Source: Zhihengliuella salsuginis (GTDB lineage Bacteria; Actinomycetota; Actinomycetes; Actinomycetales; Micrococcaceae). From it: a DNA stretch of 64,000 nt. The translations under genes were made by a program, and so were the position numbers. The notes beneath the pieces are model-generated. The model made no database searches. It saw only the letters and a program-made list of their open reading frames with translations, and was not told where the DNA came from. Below are positions 1-8,235 of the stretch, in pieces. The DNA is taken from the NCBI RefSeq assembly GCF_014651715.1, contig NZ_BMXK01000003.1:229250-293249 (forward strand), given 5' to 3'. How positions within the stretch are numbered: position 1 is the first letter of the stretch; each line of letters begins with the position of its first letter.

Positions 1-533
1 CCCGCCGCCTGATCGGCGCGGACCCCGTGGCCGTGTACTGCGAAGAGCACAACCCGGGCTGGTCCTGGTACCGCGGCGCCGCCAACGCGTCGGCGATCTT
101 CGAGTTCGCCTCCGGTGCGCGGTTCGTCTACGCCGGCAGCTGGTGTGCGCCGGGGGAGGAGACCAGCTGGAACGGGCGGTGGAGGATCAGCGCCGAGCGC
201 GGGACCGCCCGCTGGGACGGGGACGCCGCGCCCGTGGCGCACGAGCCGCCCGCGGCGCCGTCGACCGCCGCGCTTGAGCCGCGGGCGGAGGAGACGGCCG
301 GCGCGCTCGCCGAGTTCGTCGACTGCCTGCGGACGGGACGCGTCCCGGAGACGGCGGCCGCGGAGAACGCGCGCAGCCTGGCGATGGTCGAGGCCGCGAT
401 CGCCTCGTCCGAGTCGGGGGAGAGGGTGCGGATCGACGAGACGATCGCGGCCTCGCTGCGCGCGGCCCTGGCTGCCGAGGAGCGTCCCGCCGTCCGCGCG
501 CGGCTCGAGGCGATGAGAACCGGGGCAAGGTGA
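1..533 (+). CDS. Gfo/Idh/MocA-family oxidoreductase, C-terminal part (5' truncated by window edge)
   Basis: The reading frame is already open at base 3 and runs to a TGA at 531-533, so only about the last 176 residues are present. The visible part fits the C-terminal alpha/beta domain of Gfo/Idh/MocA NAD(P)-dependent sugar or cyclitol dehydrogenases: a beta-sheet stretch (SAIFEFASGARFVYAGSWCA), a WRI-AERG strand pair, then a helical end (LAEFVDCLRTGRVPETAAAENARSLAMVEAA) typical of the family's last helix. The Rossmann domain and catalytic Lys lie outside the window, so the substrate cannot be judged. No gene follows closely on the same strand. Confidence 0.75.
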   Translation, partial: RRLIGADPVAVYCEEHNPGWSWYRGAANASAIFEFASGARFVYAGSWCAPGEETSWNGRWRISAERGTARWDGDAAPVAHEPPAAPSTAALEPRAEETAGALAEFVDCLRTGRVPETAAAENARSLAMVEAAIASSESGERVRIDETIAASLRAALAAEERPAVRARLEAMRTGAR

Positions 534-655
534 GTATCGCGCGGCGCCCGTCCCTCGGTTGGCACTTTGGCGGGTGCCGTCGTGGGCGAGACCGTGGCGC
601 TGCTCGGTCTGGCCCTCGTGTTCGCTTCCCGTGCTCCGGTGGCTTGTCAGGATTC

Positions 656-979
656 TCAGGGGCGCAGCGCGGCTGCCAGCGGGAGCAGGTTCTCGTCGAT
701 GACCGCTGTGATAACGCTTTCGTCAACGCGGAAGTATTCGTGTATCACGACGTTTCGGAGGCCGATGATGGCCGGCCACGGGATCTCGGGGTGATCGGAG
801 CGTACGTGATCCGGGAGTGCACGGGCGGCCTCTCCGATGACGGCGAGGTTGCGAAGTACGGCGTCGTAGGCCATCGGGTGGGCGACCTCGTCGGTTGAAA
901 CCAACCAGGGTCGGTATGTCCGGCACCGTTCGACGGCATTCAGTATGTCGTCGATTCGCTCGTCAGCATCTCGCGTCAC
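656..979 (-). CDS. hepT: HepT-like HEPN toxin (RNase) of a MntA/HepT pair
   Basis: This 107-residue all-helical protein carries the HEPN catalytic motif RX4HXY as RNVVIHEY near residue 77. HepT toxins are RNases whose Tyr is AMPylated by the partner MntA, which neutralises them. Translation starts at a GTG that overlaps the TGA of the upstream nucleotidyltransferase (shared GTGA, 976-979), the usual tight coupling of antitoxin then toxin. Length fits the family (DUF86). The pair stands alone between an oxidoreductase fragment and a TetR regulator, as expected for a mobile toxin-antitoxin cassette. The motif and arrangement are seen; the activity is inferred. Confidence 0.88.
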   Translation of the reverse strand: MTRDADERIDDILNAVERCRTYRPWLVSTDEVAHPMAYDAVLRNLAVIGEAARALPDHVRSDHPEIPWPAIIGLRNVVIHEYFRVDESVITAVIDENLLPLAAALRP

Positions 980-1293
980 AGGGGTATCGAATCTCGGCGA
1001 GCGGTGAGGGAGACTCGTGTCCGGAGCAGGTCTGTGGTGACGACGTCCACTCGGGTCCCGAGAAGTTGAGATAGTTCCTCGCCCAGGCCCGAAATGCGCA
1101 TCAACGGGTTCCCCATGTCTGGGGCGAGGTCGACGAGAAGGTCGACGTCGCTGTCCGCCCGGGCGTCCCCACGCGCAACGGATCCGAAGAGGCGCGGCGA
1201 AGTCGCACCGTAGCGCAGGAGAAGCGCGTCAACTCCCGCACGGTTCTCCGCCAGCGACTGCCGGAGCGCGATGGTGCGAGGCGTTGGGATCAT
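976..1293 (-). CDS. mntA: MntA-like minimal nucleotidyltransferase antitoxin
   Basis: A 105-residue protein with the exact minimal nucleotidyltransferase signature GSX10DXD (GSVARGDARADSDVD), preceded by LLLRYGATSPRLF. In characterised pairs MntA transfers AMP to the Tyr of the HepT RX4HXY motif. An in-frame ATG 12 bases further upstream (1305) is possible; neither start has a clear ribosome-binding site and the region just before is AT-rich (TATGGTATTAAT), so a short or absent leader is possible. The longer open frame to 1392 lacks family similarity. It overlaps the downstream hepT by four bases. Confidence 0.87.
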   Translation of the reverse strand: MIPTPRTIALRQSLAENRAGVDALLLRYGATSPRLFGSVARGDARADSDVDLLVDLAPDMGNPLMRISGLGEELSQLLGTRVDVVTTDLLRTRVSLTARRDSIPL

Positions 1294-1398
1294 GATTAAT
1301 ACCATACGACTTTTGCTCGACCGCCGGGAGACTGTCGTCGGCAGCGGTCGGGCGAGGAACGGCCGGCCAACCGCGTCTGCGGAGAAGTCCACCGGAGG

Positions 1399-2022
1399 TC
1401 AGCCGGCGGCGAGGCGTGTCAGCGCGCCGGGCTCCGTGCCGAGCAGGCGCTCGACGAGGTGGCCGAGGACGCCCGAGCGCGTCGCGGCCGGCCGCCAGTG
1501 CACCAGGGCCTGGGCGTTGAGGCCGTCGATCATCCCGAGCAGGTGCCAGGCCACCTCGTCGGGGTCGGCGATGTCGAATTCGCCGGCGGCGGCACCGGCC
1601 TCGACGACCTCGCGCAGGGCGGCGTGCCAGTCGTCCATGACGTCGCGGACGCGCGCCGCGAGCCGCTCGTTGGACCGGCCCAGCGTCCACGCCTCGACCC
1701 AGACGAGCGTCACGTCGTCGCGGGTGGCGTCGAACACGGTGGCCAGGAGCTGGGCCAGCCGGCGCGCCGGCGTCGGCGCCGTCGCGAGGATCTCGCGGAC
1801 CTCGTCGAGCTCGGCGCGCGTGATCCGCTCGAAGCACGTCGCGACCAGGTCGTCCATGCTCGAAACATAGTGCGCCACGAGACCCGGGGCGACAGATGCG
1901 CCGGCGGCGACCGAGCGCAGTTTGACCGCCGAAAGCCCCTCGTCACACGCGATTTTGATGGCGGCGTCGAGGATCTCGGCGGACCGCTGGGCGGGCGGCT
2001 TGCGACTGGTGGCTCTTGACAT
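1399..2022 (-). CDS. TetR-family regulator (BetI-like), divergent from NCS1 permease
   Basis: A 207-residue protein with an N-terminal TetR helix-turn-helix (residues about 14-60, RSAEILDAAIKIACDEGLSA then VAAGASVAPGLVAHYVSS) and a long helical ligand domain resembling BetI/RutR-like members with TetR_C (ARRLAQLLATVFDATRDDVTLVWVEAW). It is transcribed away from the permease-agmatine deiminase-amidase operon, with 43 bases between the starts. A 16-bp palindrome sits in that gap and reaches into the permease start, so this protein is the probable repressor of the operon and perhaps of itself. The ligand is unknown; a permease substrate or amine is likely. Confidence 0.85.
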   Translation of the reverse strand: MSRATSRKPPAQRSAEILDAAIKIACDEGLSAVKLRSVAAGASVAPGLVAHYVSSMDDLVATCFERITRAELDEVREILATAPTPARRLAQLLATVFDATRDDVTLVWVEAWTLGRSNERLAARVRDVMDDWHAALREVVEAGAAAGEFDIADPDEVAWHLLGMIDGLNAQALVHWRPAATRSGVLGHLVERLLGTEPGALTRLAAG

Positions 2023-2057
2023 GGTCAGTCCAGTGTAGCTACGGTCACATCGAGTTG

Positions 2058-2073
2058 TTGATCACATGGTCAA
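2058..2073. promoter_or_regulatory. Probable TetR operator overlapping the permease start
   Basis: TTGATCACATGGTCAA is a near-perfect dyad (TTGAYCA-NN-TGRTCAA) between the divergent TetR gene and the NCS1 permease. It includes the ATG at 2066. A weaker related half-dyad TGACATGGTCA covers the TetR start (2017-2027). The symmetry is seen; binding by the adjacent TetR is inferred. Confidence 0.55.
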
Positions 2074-3607
2074 TAAGAAGTCGCAGACCGACGGGACCCC
2101 ACGCATGGGCAACGAAGTACTGACCAGACCACCCGGAGGCGCCCCCTCCGTCGCGTCCGGAACCGCGCCGGCCAACGCTCCCGGCCACGTCGAGCAGCAC
2201 GGCCTCGACTACATCGCGCCGTCCGAGCGCGGCGGGTCGCCCGTCTCGCTCTTCTGGATCTGGATGAGCGCGAACGTCCTCTACCTCTACTTCGTGATCG
2301 GCGGCGGACTGGTGCTGCTCGGCCTCTCGGTCGTCGAGGCGCTCGCCGTCACCGTGGTCGGCAACCTGTGGTGGGCCGTCGTCGGCTGGCTGGCCGTCAG
2401 CGGCCCGGCCGCGGGAGCGCCCAGCGTGACCATCATGCGGGCGATGTACGGCATCCGCGGCAACCGCATCTTCGGCGGCGCGCTGGGCGTGCTCATCGGG
2501 CTCTTCTACGAGGTCATCAACATCGCGGTGGGCACCTTCGCCGCCCTCGCGCTGCTGCCGCTGATCGGCGTGGAACCGGGCGTCGTCGGCCAATGGAGCG
2601 TCCTGCTCGTCGTCGCCTTCCTCAGCTTCGTGTTCAGCGTCTACGGCCACGGAACGATCATGGCCCTGGCACCCTACTTCTCGGCGGCCCTCGCGCTCGC
2701 ATTCGTGGTGCTCGGGTACTTCGTCCTGACCGCCGCCGACTTCTCCTACACCGCCCCGGAGATGCCCGCCGGCGAGCGCTGGGCGCTGATCGCGCTCGGC
2801 TACGCCATCGTCGCGGCCGGCCCGCTGTCCTGGGGCACCGGCGCCGACTACTCGCGCTACCTGCCGAAGTCCACGCCCCGTCGCGGCGTGATCGGGTGGA
2901 CCGCTCTGGGCGGCTTCATCCCCTCCGCCGTCATCGGCTCCCTCGGCGTTCTCGCCGCGACCGCGATCGACATGACCGACCCGCAGCAGACCATTTCCGA
3001 GATCGTCCCGGGATGGTTCACGCCCGTCTTCCTGTTCGTCGTCTTCCTGGGGACCGTGACCAACAATGTCCTGGTCGCCTACTCCACGGGGCTCTACGCA
3101 CAGGGGCTGGGCGTGAAGCTCCCGCGCGCGGCCACGGTCGTCGTCACCGGCGCCGCCGCCACCGCCATGGCCGGCTGGCTCGTCTTCGCGGCACCCAGCT
3201 TCCTCGACACCCTGAACGCGGCGCTCGAGCTGAGCGTGAGCGTCCTCGGCCCGCTCGTGGCGGTCTACGCCGTCGACATCCTCCTGCGCCGCAACCGGTA
3301 CGACGGCGTCGCGCTCAACGACGAGTCCCGGGGAAGCGACTTCTGGTACAGCCGCGGCTACTTCATCCCGGGCATCGCCGCGATGGTCGTCGGGACCTCC
3401 GTGTCCCTCTTGCTGGTGAACTCGACCCTCTTCGTCGGCCCGGTCGCCGCGGCGCTCGGCGGAGCGGACCTCTCCGCGGTCTTCGCCCCCGTGATCGGAG
3501 GTGCGGTCTACGCGATCCTCTGGCGCACCACCGCGCCCTTCAAGAACCCCTCACTCCGTCCCGGCGCCGGTGCGCCGGACGCACACCGAATGGAGACCGC
3601 AGCATGA
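2066..3607 (+). CDS. NCS1-family permease (purine/cytosine/allantoin type)
   Basis: A 513-residue integral membrane protein with about 12 hydrophobic segments and the NCS1 features: a polar N-terminal tail, the region SPVSLFWIWMSANVLY, and GAPSVTIMRAMYGIRGNRI in the second to third helices. NCS1 proteins import nucleobases, hydantoins or related nitrogen compounds with H+ or Na+. The ATG at 2066 lies inside a palindrome and lacks a ribosome-binding site; the ATG at 2105 (MGNEVLTR) would give a 500-residue protein and may be the real start. The stop overlaps the agmatine deiminase ATG (ATGA), so the genes are translationally coupled. Substrate may be agmatine-like given the neighbour, which is inference. 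Confidence 0.85.
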   Translation: MVNKKSQTDGTPRMGNEVLTRPPGGAPSVASGTAPANAPGHVEQHGLDYIAPSERGGSPVSLFWIWMSANVLYLYFVIGGGLVLLGLSVVEALAVTVVGNLWWAVVGWLAVSGPAAGAPSVTIMRAMYGIRGNRIFGGALGVLIGLFYEVINIAVGTFAALALLPLIGVEPGVVGQWSVLLVVAFLSFVFSVYGHGTIMALAPYFSAALALAFVVLGYFVLTAADFSYTAPEMPAGERWALIALGYAIVAAGPLSWGTGADYSRYLPKSTPRRGVIGWTALGGFIPSAVIGSLGVLAATAIDMTDPQQTISEIVPGWFTPVFLFVVFLGTVTNNVLVAYSTGLYAQGLGVKLPRAATVVVTGAAATAMAGWLVFAAPSFLDTLNAALELSVSVLGPLVAVYAVDILLRRNRYDGVALNDESRGSDFWYSRGYFIPGIAAMVVGTSVSLLLVNSTLFVGPVAAALGGADLSAVFAPVIGGAVYAILWRTTAPFKNPSLRPGAGAPDAHRMETAA

Positions 3608-4638
3608 GCTGGCGCATGCCCGCAGAAACAGCCGACCACGAGCGCACCTGGATGGCGTTCCCGCGCCCCGGAACCACGCTGGGCGACGACGCCGCCTCGG
3701 CCGGCGAGGCCTACGCGGCCTGGACCGCCGTGGCCCACGCCGTCGCCGAGTTCGAACCGGTCACCATGGTGGTCGACCCCTGCGAGACCGGCCGGGCGCG
3801 CGACCTCCTGGGGAGCGGGATCGATCTGCTCGAGGCGCCCCTGGACGAGTTCTGGATGCGCGATGTCGGCCCCACGTTCGTTCTCGACGACGAACGCCCG
3901 GGAGTGCTCGGCGCTGTCGACTGGATCTTCAACGGCTGGGGCGCCCCGGCGTGGGCGGAGTGGGACAAGTCGGCGAAGATCGGGGCGTTCGTCGCCGAGG
4001 CGGCCGGGGCCGAGCGCGTGCCGTCGCTGCTGGTCAACGAGGGCGGCGCGATCCATGTCGACGGCGCCGGCACGGTGCTGGTGACCGAGACCGTCCAGCT
4101 GGACCCGGGCCGCAACCCGTACGCGACGCGCGAGCTCGTCGAGGCCGAGCTGGCCCGCACGCTCGGCACGTCGAAGGCGATCTGGCTGCCCCGGGGACTG
4201 ACCCGCGACTACGAGGACTTCGGCACCCGCGGGCACGTCGACATGGTCGCCACGCTCCCCGAACCCGGGCGCCTCCTGCTCCACCACCAGACGAACCCGG
4301 AGCACCCCGACTTCGAGGTCTCACGCGCCCTGCGCGAATTCCTCGCCGACCAGACCGACGCGGCCGGGAACCCGTTCGAGATCCTCGACGTGCCGGCCCC
4401 GTCGACCCTGCGGGATGGCGACGGGTTCGTCGACTGGTCCTACGTCAACCATCTGGTGGTCAACGGAGGGGTCATCGCGTGCGGGTACGGCGACGCGCGC
4501 GCCGACGCCGCCGCGGCCGAGCTCCTCGCCGAGGCCTACCCGGGCCGGCGCGTGGTGACCGTCCCGATCCGCCCCGTGATCGACCGCGGCGGCGCCATCC
4601 ACTGCATCACCCAGCAGCAGCCCAAGCTCGGCGTTTGA
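3604..4638 (+). CDS. aguA: Agmatine deiminase (agmatine iminohydrolase)
   Basis: A 344-residue member of the peptidyl-arginine-deiminase-like fold (PAD_porph). It hydrolyses agmatine to N-carbamoylputrescine and ammonia. Visible signatures are PAETADHERTWMAFP at the N-terminus, DEFWMRDVGPTFV, INxGG-type core (LLVNEGGAIHVDG), GHVDM, and the C-terminal nucleophile motif GGAIHCITQQQP with the catalytic Cys near residue 333. Length matches family norms (340-370). The start ATG overlaps the permease stop. The usual partner N-carbamoylputrescine amidohydrolase (nitrilase fold) is absent here; an amidase-signature enzyme follows instead. Confidence 0.92.
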   Translation: MSWRMPAETADHERTWMAFPRPGTTLGDDAASAGEAYAAWTAVAHAVAEFEPVTMVVDPCETGRARDLLGSGIDLLEAPLDEFWMRDVGPTFVLDDERPGVLGAVDWIFNGWGAPAWAEWDKSAKIGAFVAEAAGAERVPSLLVNEGGAIHVDGAGTVLVTETVQLDPGRNPYATRELVEAELARTLGTSKAIWLPRGLTRDYEDFGTRGHVDMVATLPEPGRLLLHHQTNPEHPDFEVSRALREFLADQTDAAGNPFEILDVPAPSTLRDGDGFVDWSYVNHLVVNGGVIACGYGDARADAAAAELLAEAYPGRRVVTVPIRPVIDRGGAIHCITQQQPKLGV

Positions 4639-4667
4639 AGCCCGTGCAGAGTCGAAGGAGCAGAACC

Positions 4668-6437
4668 GTGAGCCGCTACCGAGTCGTTGAGGCGTCCATC
4701 GCCCAGCTACGCGCCGACCTGGGATCCGGCGCGGTCACCGCGGTCGAGCTGGTCGAGGCCTACCTTGCCCGCATCGACGCGTACGACGCGTCGGGCCCGG
4801 AACTGAACGCCGTCGTCGTCCGCAACGACCTCGCGCTCGAGGAGGCCGCCGCCTCCGACGCGCGCCGCGCCCGCGGCGAGACGCTCGGCCCGCTGGACGG
4901 CATCCCCTACACCGCGAAGGACTCCTATATGGCCCGGGGGCTGACGGTCGCGTCCGGCTCGCCGGCGTTCGAGCGACTGGTGGCGCAGAGGGACGCGTTC
5001 ACGATCAGCCGCCTGCGCGCCGGCGGCGCCATCCTGCTGGGCCTGACCAACATGCCGCCCATGGCCAACGGCGGCATGCAGCGCGGCGTCTACGGCCGGG
5101 CCGAGAGCCCGTACAGCGCCGACTGGCTGACCTCGGCCTTCGCCTCCGGTTCCTCCAACGGGTCCGGCACGGCCACCGCAGCGAGCTTCGCGGCGTTCGG
5201 GCTGGGGGAGGAGACGTGGTCCTCGGGCCGCGCGCCCGCCTCCAACAACGCTTTGTGCGCCTACACGCCCTCGCGCGGGGTCGTCTCCGTCCGCGGCAAC
5301 TGGCCGCTGGTGCCGACCATGGACGTCGTCGTGCCGCACACCCGCACGATGGCCGACCTGCTCGAAGTGCTCGACGTGATCGTCGCCGACGACGCCGAGA
5401 CCCGCGGCGACTTCTGGCGCGTGCAGCCGTGGGTCGAGATCCCGGCGGCCTCGGCCGTGCGGCCGGCGTCCTACCCCGCGCTCGCGGGTTCGGCGGGGCA
5501 CGACGAAGGCACCTCCGGCCACGGGACCCGCGCCGCCTCCCCGCTGGCGGGCCGGACCATCGGCGTGCCCGCCATGTACATCAACCAGGACGACGACGCG
5601 GGCACCGGCCCGGCCTTCCGCGGCCTCGACGGCGTGCGCGGCATCGGCGGCTCCACGGGGCAGCGGATCGAGACCCGGGCGAGTGCGATCGACCTCTGGG
5701 AGGCGGCGCGCGCGGATCTGGAGGCGGCGGGCGCGACCGTCGTCGTCGTGGACTTCCCCGTGGTGACCAACTACGAGGGCGACCGGCCCGGGGCGCCGAC
5801 CATCGCCACGCGCGGGCTCGTGAGCCCCGAGTACCTGCAGCGCGAGATCGTGGACCTGTCCGTGTTCGGCTGGGACGACTTCCTGCGGGCGAACGGCGAC
5901 CCCGCCCTGAACCGCCTGGCCGACGTCGACGGGGAGCGGATCTTCCCGCACCCCGACGGCGCCCTGCCGGACCGGTACCACGGGTTCGACGACGACATCG
6001 CGTCCTACCCGGCGCACGCGGCCGAACACCTGGTGACCGACGTGACGCAGATCCCCGAGCTGGAGGCGGGCGTGCGCGGGCTCGAGGAGACCCGCCGCGT
6101 CGACCTCGAGGAGTGGATGGACGCCCGCGGGCTCGACGCCGTCGTGTTCCCCGCCGTGGCCGACGTGGGGGCCGCCGACATGGACGTGAACCCCGCCTCC
6201 GCGGAGGCGGGCTGGCGCAACGGCGTGTGGGTCGCGAACGGCAACTTGGTCCCGCGCCACCTGGGGATCCCGACCGTGACCGTGCCGATGGGGACGATGG
6301 CGGACATCGGCATGCCGGTCGGGTTGACGTTCGCGGGCCGCGCGTACGACGACAACGCGCTGCTCGCCCTGGCCGCCGCGTTCGAGGCGACGGGGGACCG
6401 GCGGATGGTCCCGCCGCGCACGCCCGAGCTCGGCTGA
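4668..6437 (+). CDS. Amidase-signature hydrolase
   Basis: A 589-residue protein starting at GTG 4668, seven bases after a strong AAGGAG; upstream extension of the frame is antisense noise. Amidase-signature triad elements are visible: Lys in PYTAKDSY (about residue 83), the Gly/Ser-rich loop SGSSNGSGTATA (about 160) and Ser in WSSGRAPASNN (about 186, replacing the usual GGSIRxPA). It is longer than typical amidases (about 450-500), with inserted segments at about residues 260-340. Its place 29 bases after agmatine deiminase suggests it acts on a pathway amide such as N-carbamoylputrescine or a guanidino/ureido product; this is inference, and a general amide hydrolase is the safe call. Confidence 0.85.
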   Translation: MSRYRVVEASIAQLRADLGSGAVTAVELVEAYLARIDAYDASGPELNAVVVRNDLALEEAAASDARRARGETLGPLDGIPYTAKDSYMARGLTVASGSPAFERLVAQRDAFTISRLRAGGAILLGLTNMPPMANGGMQRGVYGRAESPYSADWLTSAFASGSSNGSGTATAASFAAFGLGEETWSSGRAPASNNALCAYTPSRGVVSVRGNWPLVPTMDVVVPHTRTMADLLEVLDVIVADDAETRGDFWRVQPWVEIPAASAVRPASYPALAGSAGHDEGTSGHGTRAASPLAGRTIGVPAMYINQDDDAGTGPAFRGLDGVRGIGGSTGQRIETRASAIDLWEAARADLEAAGATVVVVDFPVVTNYEGDRPGAPTIATRGLVSPEYLQREIVDLSVFGWDDFLRANGDPALNRLADVDGERIFPHPDGALPDRYHGFDDDIASYPAHAAEHLVTDVTQIPELEAGVRGLEETRRVDLEEWMDARGLDAVVFPAVADVGAADMDVNPASAEAGWRNGVWVANGNLVPRHLGIPTVTVPMGTMADIGMPVGLTFAGRAYDDNALLALAAAFEATGDRRMVPPRTPELG

Positions 6438-6470
6438 CCGGCGGGTTCGTGTCCCTGCCGCCCGCGGCCA

Positions 6471-6529
6471 GATGACCTGCAAGAATCGGGCGAACGATTG
6501 AGTTTCAGCCCCGGTTTTTGCAGGTCATC
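6471..6529. terminator. Long palindrome between convergent genes, likely bidirectional terminator
   Basis: GATGACCTGCAA (6471-6482) is matched by TTGCAGGTCATC (6518-6529), 12 exact pairs, and the inner sequence continues an imperfect stem (GAATCGGGC against GCCCCGGTTTT). It lies 33 bases after the amidase stop and 42 before the convergent amidohydrolase stop. The T run 6515-6519 is inside the right arm. It may also be a dispersed palindromic element. Confidence 0.55.
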
Positions 6530-6571
6530 GCTGTTGGGCGACCCGCTCCCCGCCCTCTTGCCGGCGCCCGG

Positions 6572-8215
6572 TCAGAGCCGCGCGGGCTCAGCGGCAGAAA
6601 ACACCTCGCGCCCGCCCACGAACGTCGCGACGATCCGGGACGCCAGCAGCGACTGCGGCCCGTCGGCGAACGGGTCCGCGTCGAGGATCGCGAAGTCCGC
6701 CCGGTATCCGGCGGCGATCATGCCGCGGTCCGCGCCGTCGCCGACGGAAATCGCCGCGTCGCGGGTCGCGTGGCCGATCGCGCTCGCGAGCGGCAGCGCC
6801 TGCTCGGGTTCGACCGGCGCGAAGGAGGCGTCGAGCGCCGAGTGCCGCGTCGTGGCGACGTACATGTTCCCCAGCGCGTCGTGCGGGGCGGTGGGCGCGT
6901 CGGTCGAGAACGCGAGCAGCGCGCCGGCGGCCTCGTACTCGCCCCACGCGAAGCCTCGGGCCGCGCGCTCCGCGCCGAGCATGGCGTCCCAGTTCGGGCG
7001 GACCGCGGCGTCGGTGTGCACCGGCTGCATCGACGCCGTGATCCCCAGGGCGGCCAGGCGTTCGGCCGTGCCCTCGGCGGCGTACTCGAGGTGCTCGATC
7101 CGGTGCCGGCGCTCGCGCTCCCCGTTGGCGGCGACGGCGTGCTCGAGCGCGTCGATCGCGTTCGTGCTCGCCGCGTCGCCGATCGCGTGCACGGCGATCT
7201 GCAGGCCGAGCCGGTCGGCCTGGACGACGGCCGGCCGCAGCGCCTCCAGCGGCCAGATCGGATCGGCGTTGGTGCCGTCCGTGTAGGGCGCGCCGAGCGA
7301 GGCGGTGCACGCGTCGATGACGCCGTCGGAGATGAACTTGACCCCGACCACGCGGAAGGAGCCGCCGAAGTCGCGCCCGGCCAGCTCCGCCGCGCGCCGG
7401 ATCTGCGCGGTGTTGCGCTCGGCGTCGCCGTGGTTGTCGATGAGCCAGTGCGCGGCCAGGCGCACGGGCAGGTCCCCGCCGTGCCGGGCCAGGGCGCGTT
7501 CGACGGCGGCCAGGTCACCTTCGCCGAACGCCATGTCGACGGCGCCGGTCACGCCCGCGGCGAGGTAGGCGTCGAACGCCCGGTCGAGGGCCGCGTCGCG
7601 GTCGGCGTCGGTCGTGTGGGCCTCGAGGTACGGCCAGACGAACTGCGTCGCGGCCGTCTCGAGCAGCAGGCCGGTGGCGCGCCCGTCGTCGTCGCGGACG
7701 ATCCGCCCGCCGATCGGGTCCGGCGTCTCGTCGGTGATCCCAAGCTCGGCCAGGGCGGCCGTGTTGACCCAGCACGAGTGCAGGTCGTTGGCGTCGAGGT
7801 AGACCGGGATATCCGGCGCGACGGCGTCGAGCATCGCCGCCGTCGGGGTCCCGCCCGGGACGGAATCGAAGAGCCAGCCGCGACCGAGGACCCGCGCCGC
7901 AGAGGGATCCTCGGCGCGGGCGCGGGCGATCCGTTCCAGGATCTGCTCCAGGTTCCGGGCGGAGGTCAGCTCGACCTTGCCGAGCGCCTGGCCGGTCATC
8001 AGCAGGTGGATGTGGGCGTCGATGAATCCGGGGACCAGCACGCGGCCACCGACATCGACCGTGCTCGCGTCGGCCCGGGCGAGTTCGGCCGCGCGGTCCT
8101 CGTCGCCGACGAAGACGAACCGGCCGTCCTCGACGAGCGTGGCCCGGGCCGTGGGGGCCTCGGCGCCGGTCTCGGCGGTGAAGATGCGGGCGTTGCGGTA
8201 GAGGGTCTGTTCCAT
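6572..8215 (-). CDS. YtcJ-like amidohydrolase (metal-dependent)
   Basis: A 547-residue amidohydrolase of the YtcJ/Amidohydro_3 group, near the usual 530-560. The N-terminal strand cap (YRNARIFTAETG) is followed by the metal motif PGFIDAHIHL (HxH near residue 65), a Lys region GVKFISDG, HAIGDAA, RIEHLEYA and the terminal metal Asp in FSTDAPTAPHDAL. Such enzymes cleave amide or ester bonds of small molecules; substrate is not evident. It lies 20 bases downstream of the MFS gene on the same strand, so the two likely form an operon under the TetR regulator at 9.7 kb. Confidence 0.88.
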   Translation of the reverse strand: MEQTLYRNARIFTAETGAEAPTARATLVEDGRFVFVGDEDRAAELARADASTVDVGGRVLVPGFIDAHIHLLMTGQALGKVELTSARNLEQILERIARARAEDPSAARVLGRGWLFDSVPGGTPTAAMLDAVAPDIPVYLDANDLHSCWVNTAALAELGITDETPDPIGGRIVRDDDGRATGLLLETAATQFVWPYLEAHTTDADRDAALDRAFDAYLAAGVTGAVDMAFGEGDLAAVERALARHGGDLPVRLAAHWLIDNHGDAERNTAQIRRAAELAGRDFGGSFRVVGVKFISDGVIDACTASLGAPYTDGTNADPIWPLEALRPAVVQADRLGLQIAVHAIGDAASTNAIDALEHAVAANGERERRHRIEHLEYAAEGTAERLAALGITASMQPVHTDAAVRPNWDAMLGAERAARGFAWGEYEAAGALLAFSTDAPTAPHDALGNMYVATTRHSALDASFAPVEPEQALPLASAIGHATRDAAISVGDGADRGMIAAGYRADFAILDADPFADGPQSLLASRIVATFVGGREVFSAAEPARL

Positions 8216-8235
8216 GGTGTTCCGTTCTACGGGTG

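Noticed and set aside
27..533. Full-length small gene starting at GTG 27
   Set aside because: The frame is open to the window edge with residues fitting the oxidoreductase, so it is the end of a longer gene.
4707..6482. 591-codon minus-strand frame opposite the amidase
   Set aside because: Arg/Gly/Val-rich low-complexity product with no domain; typical antisense of a high-GC gene with strong motifs on the other strand.
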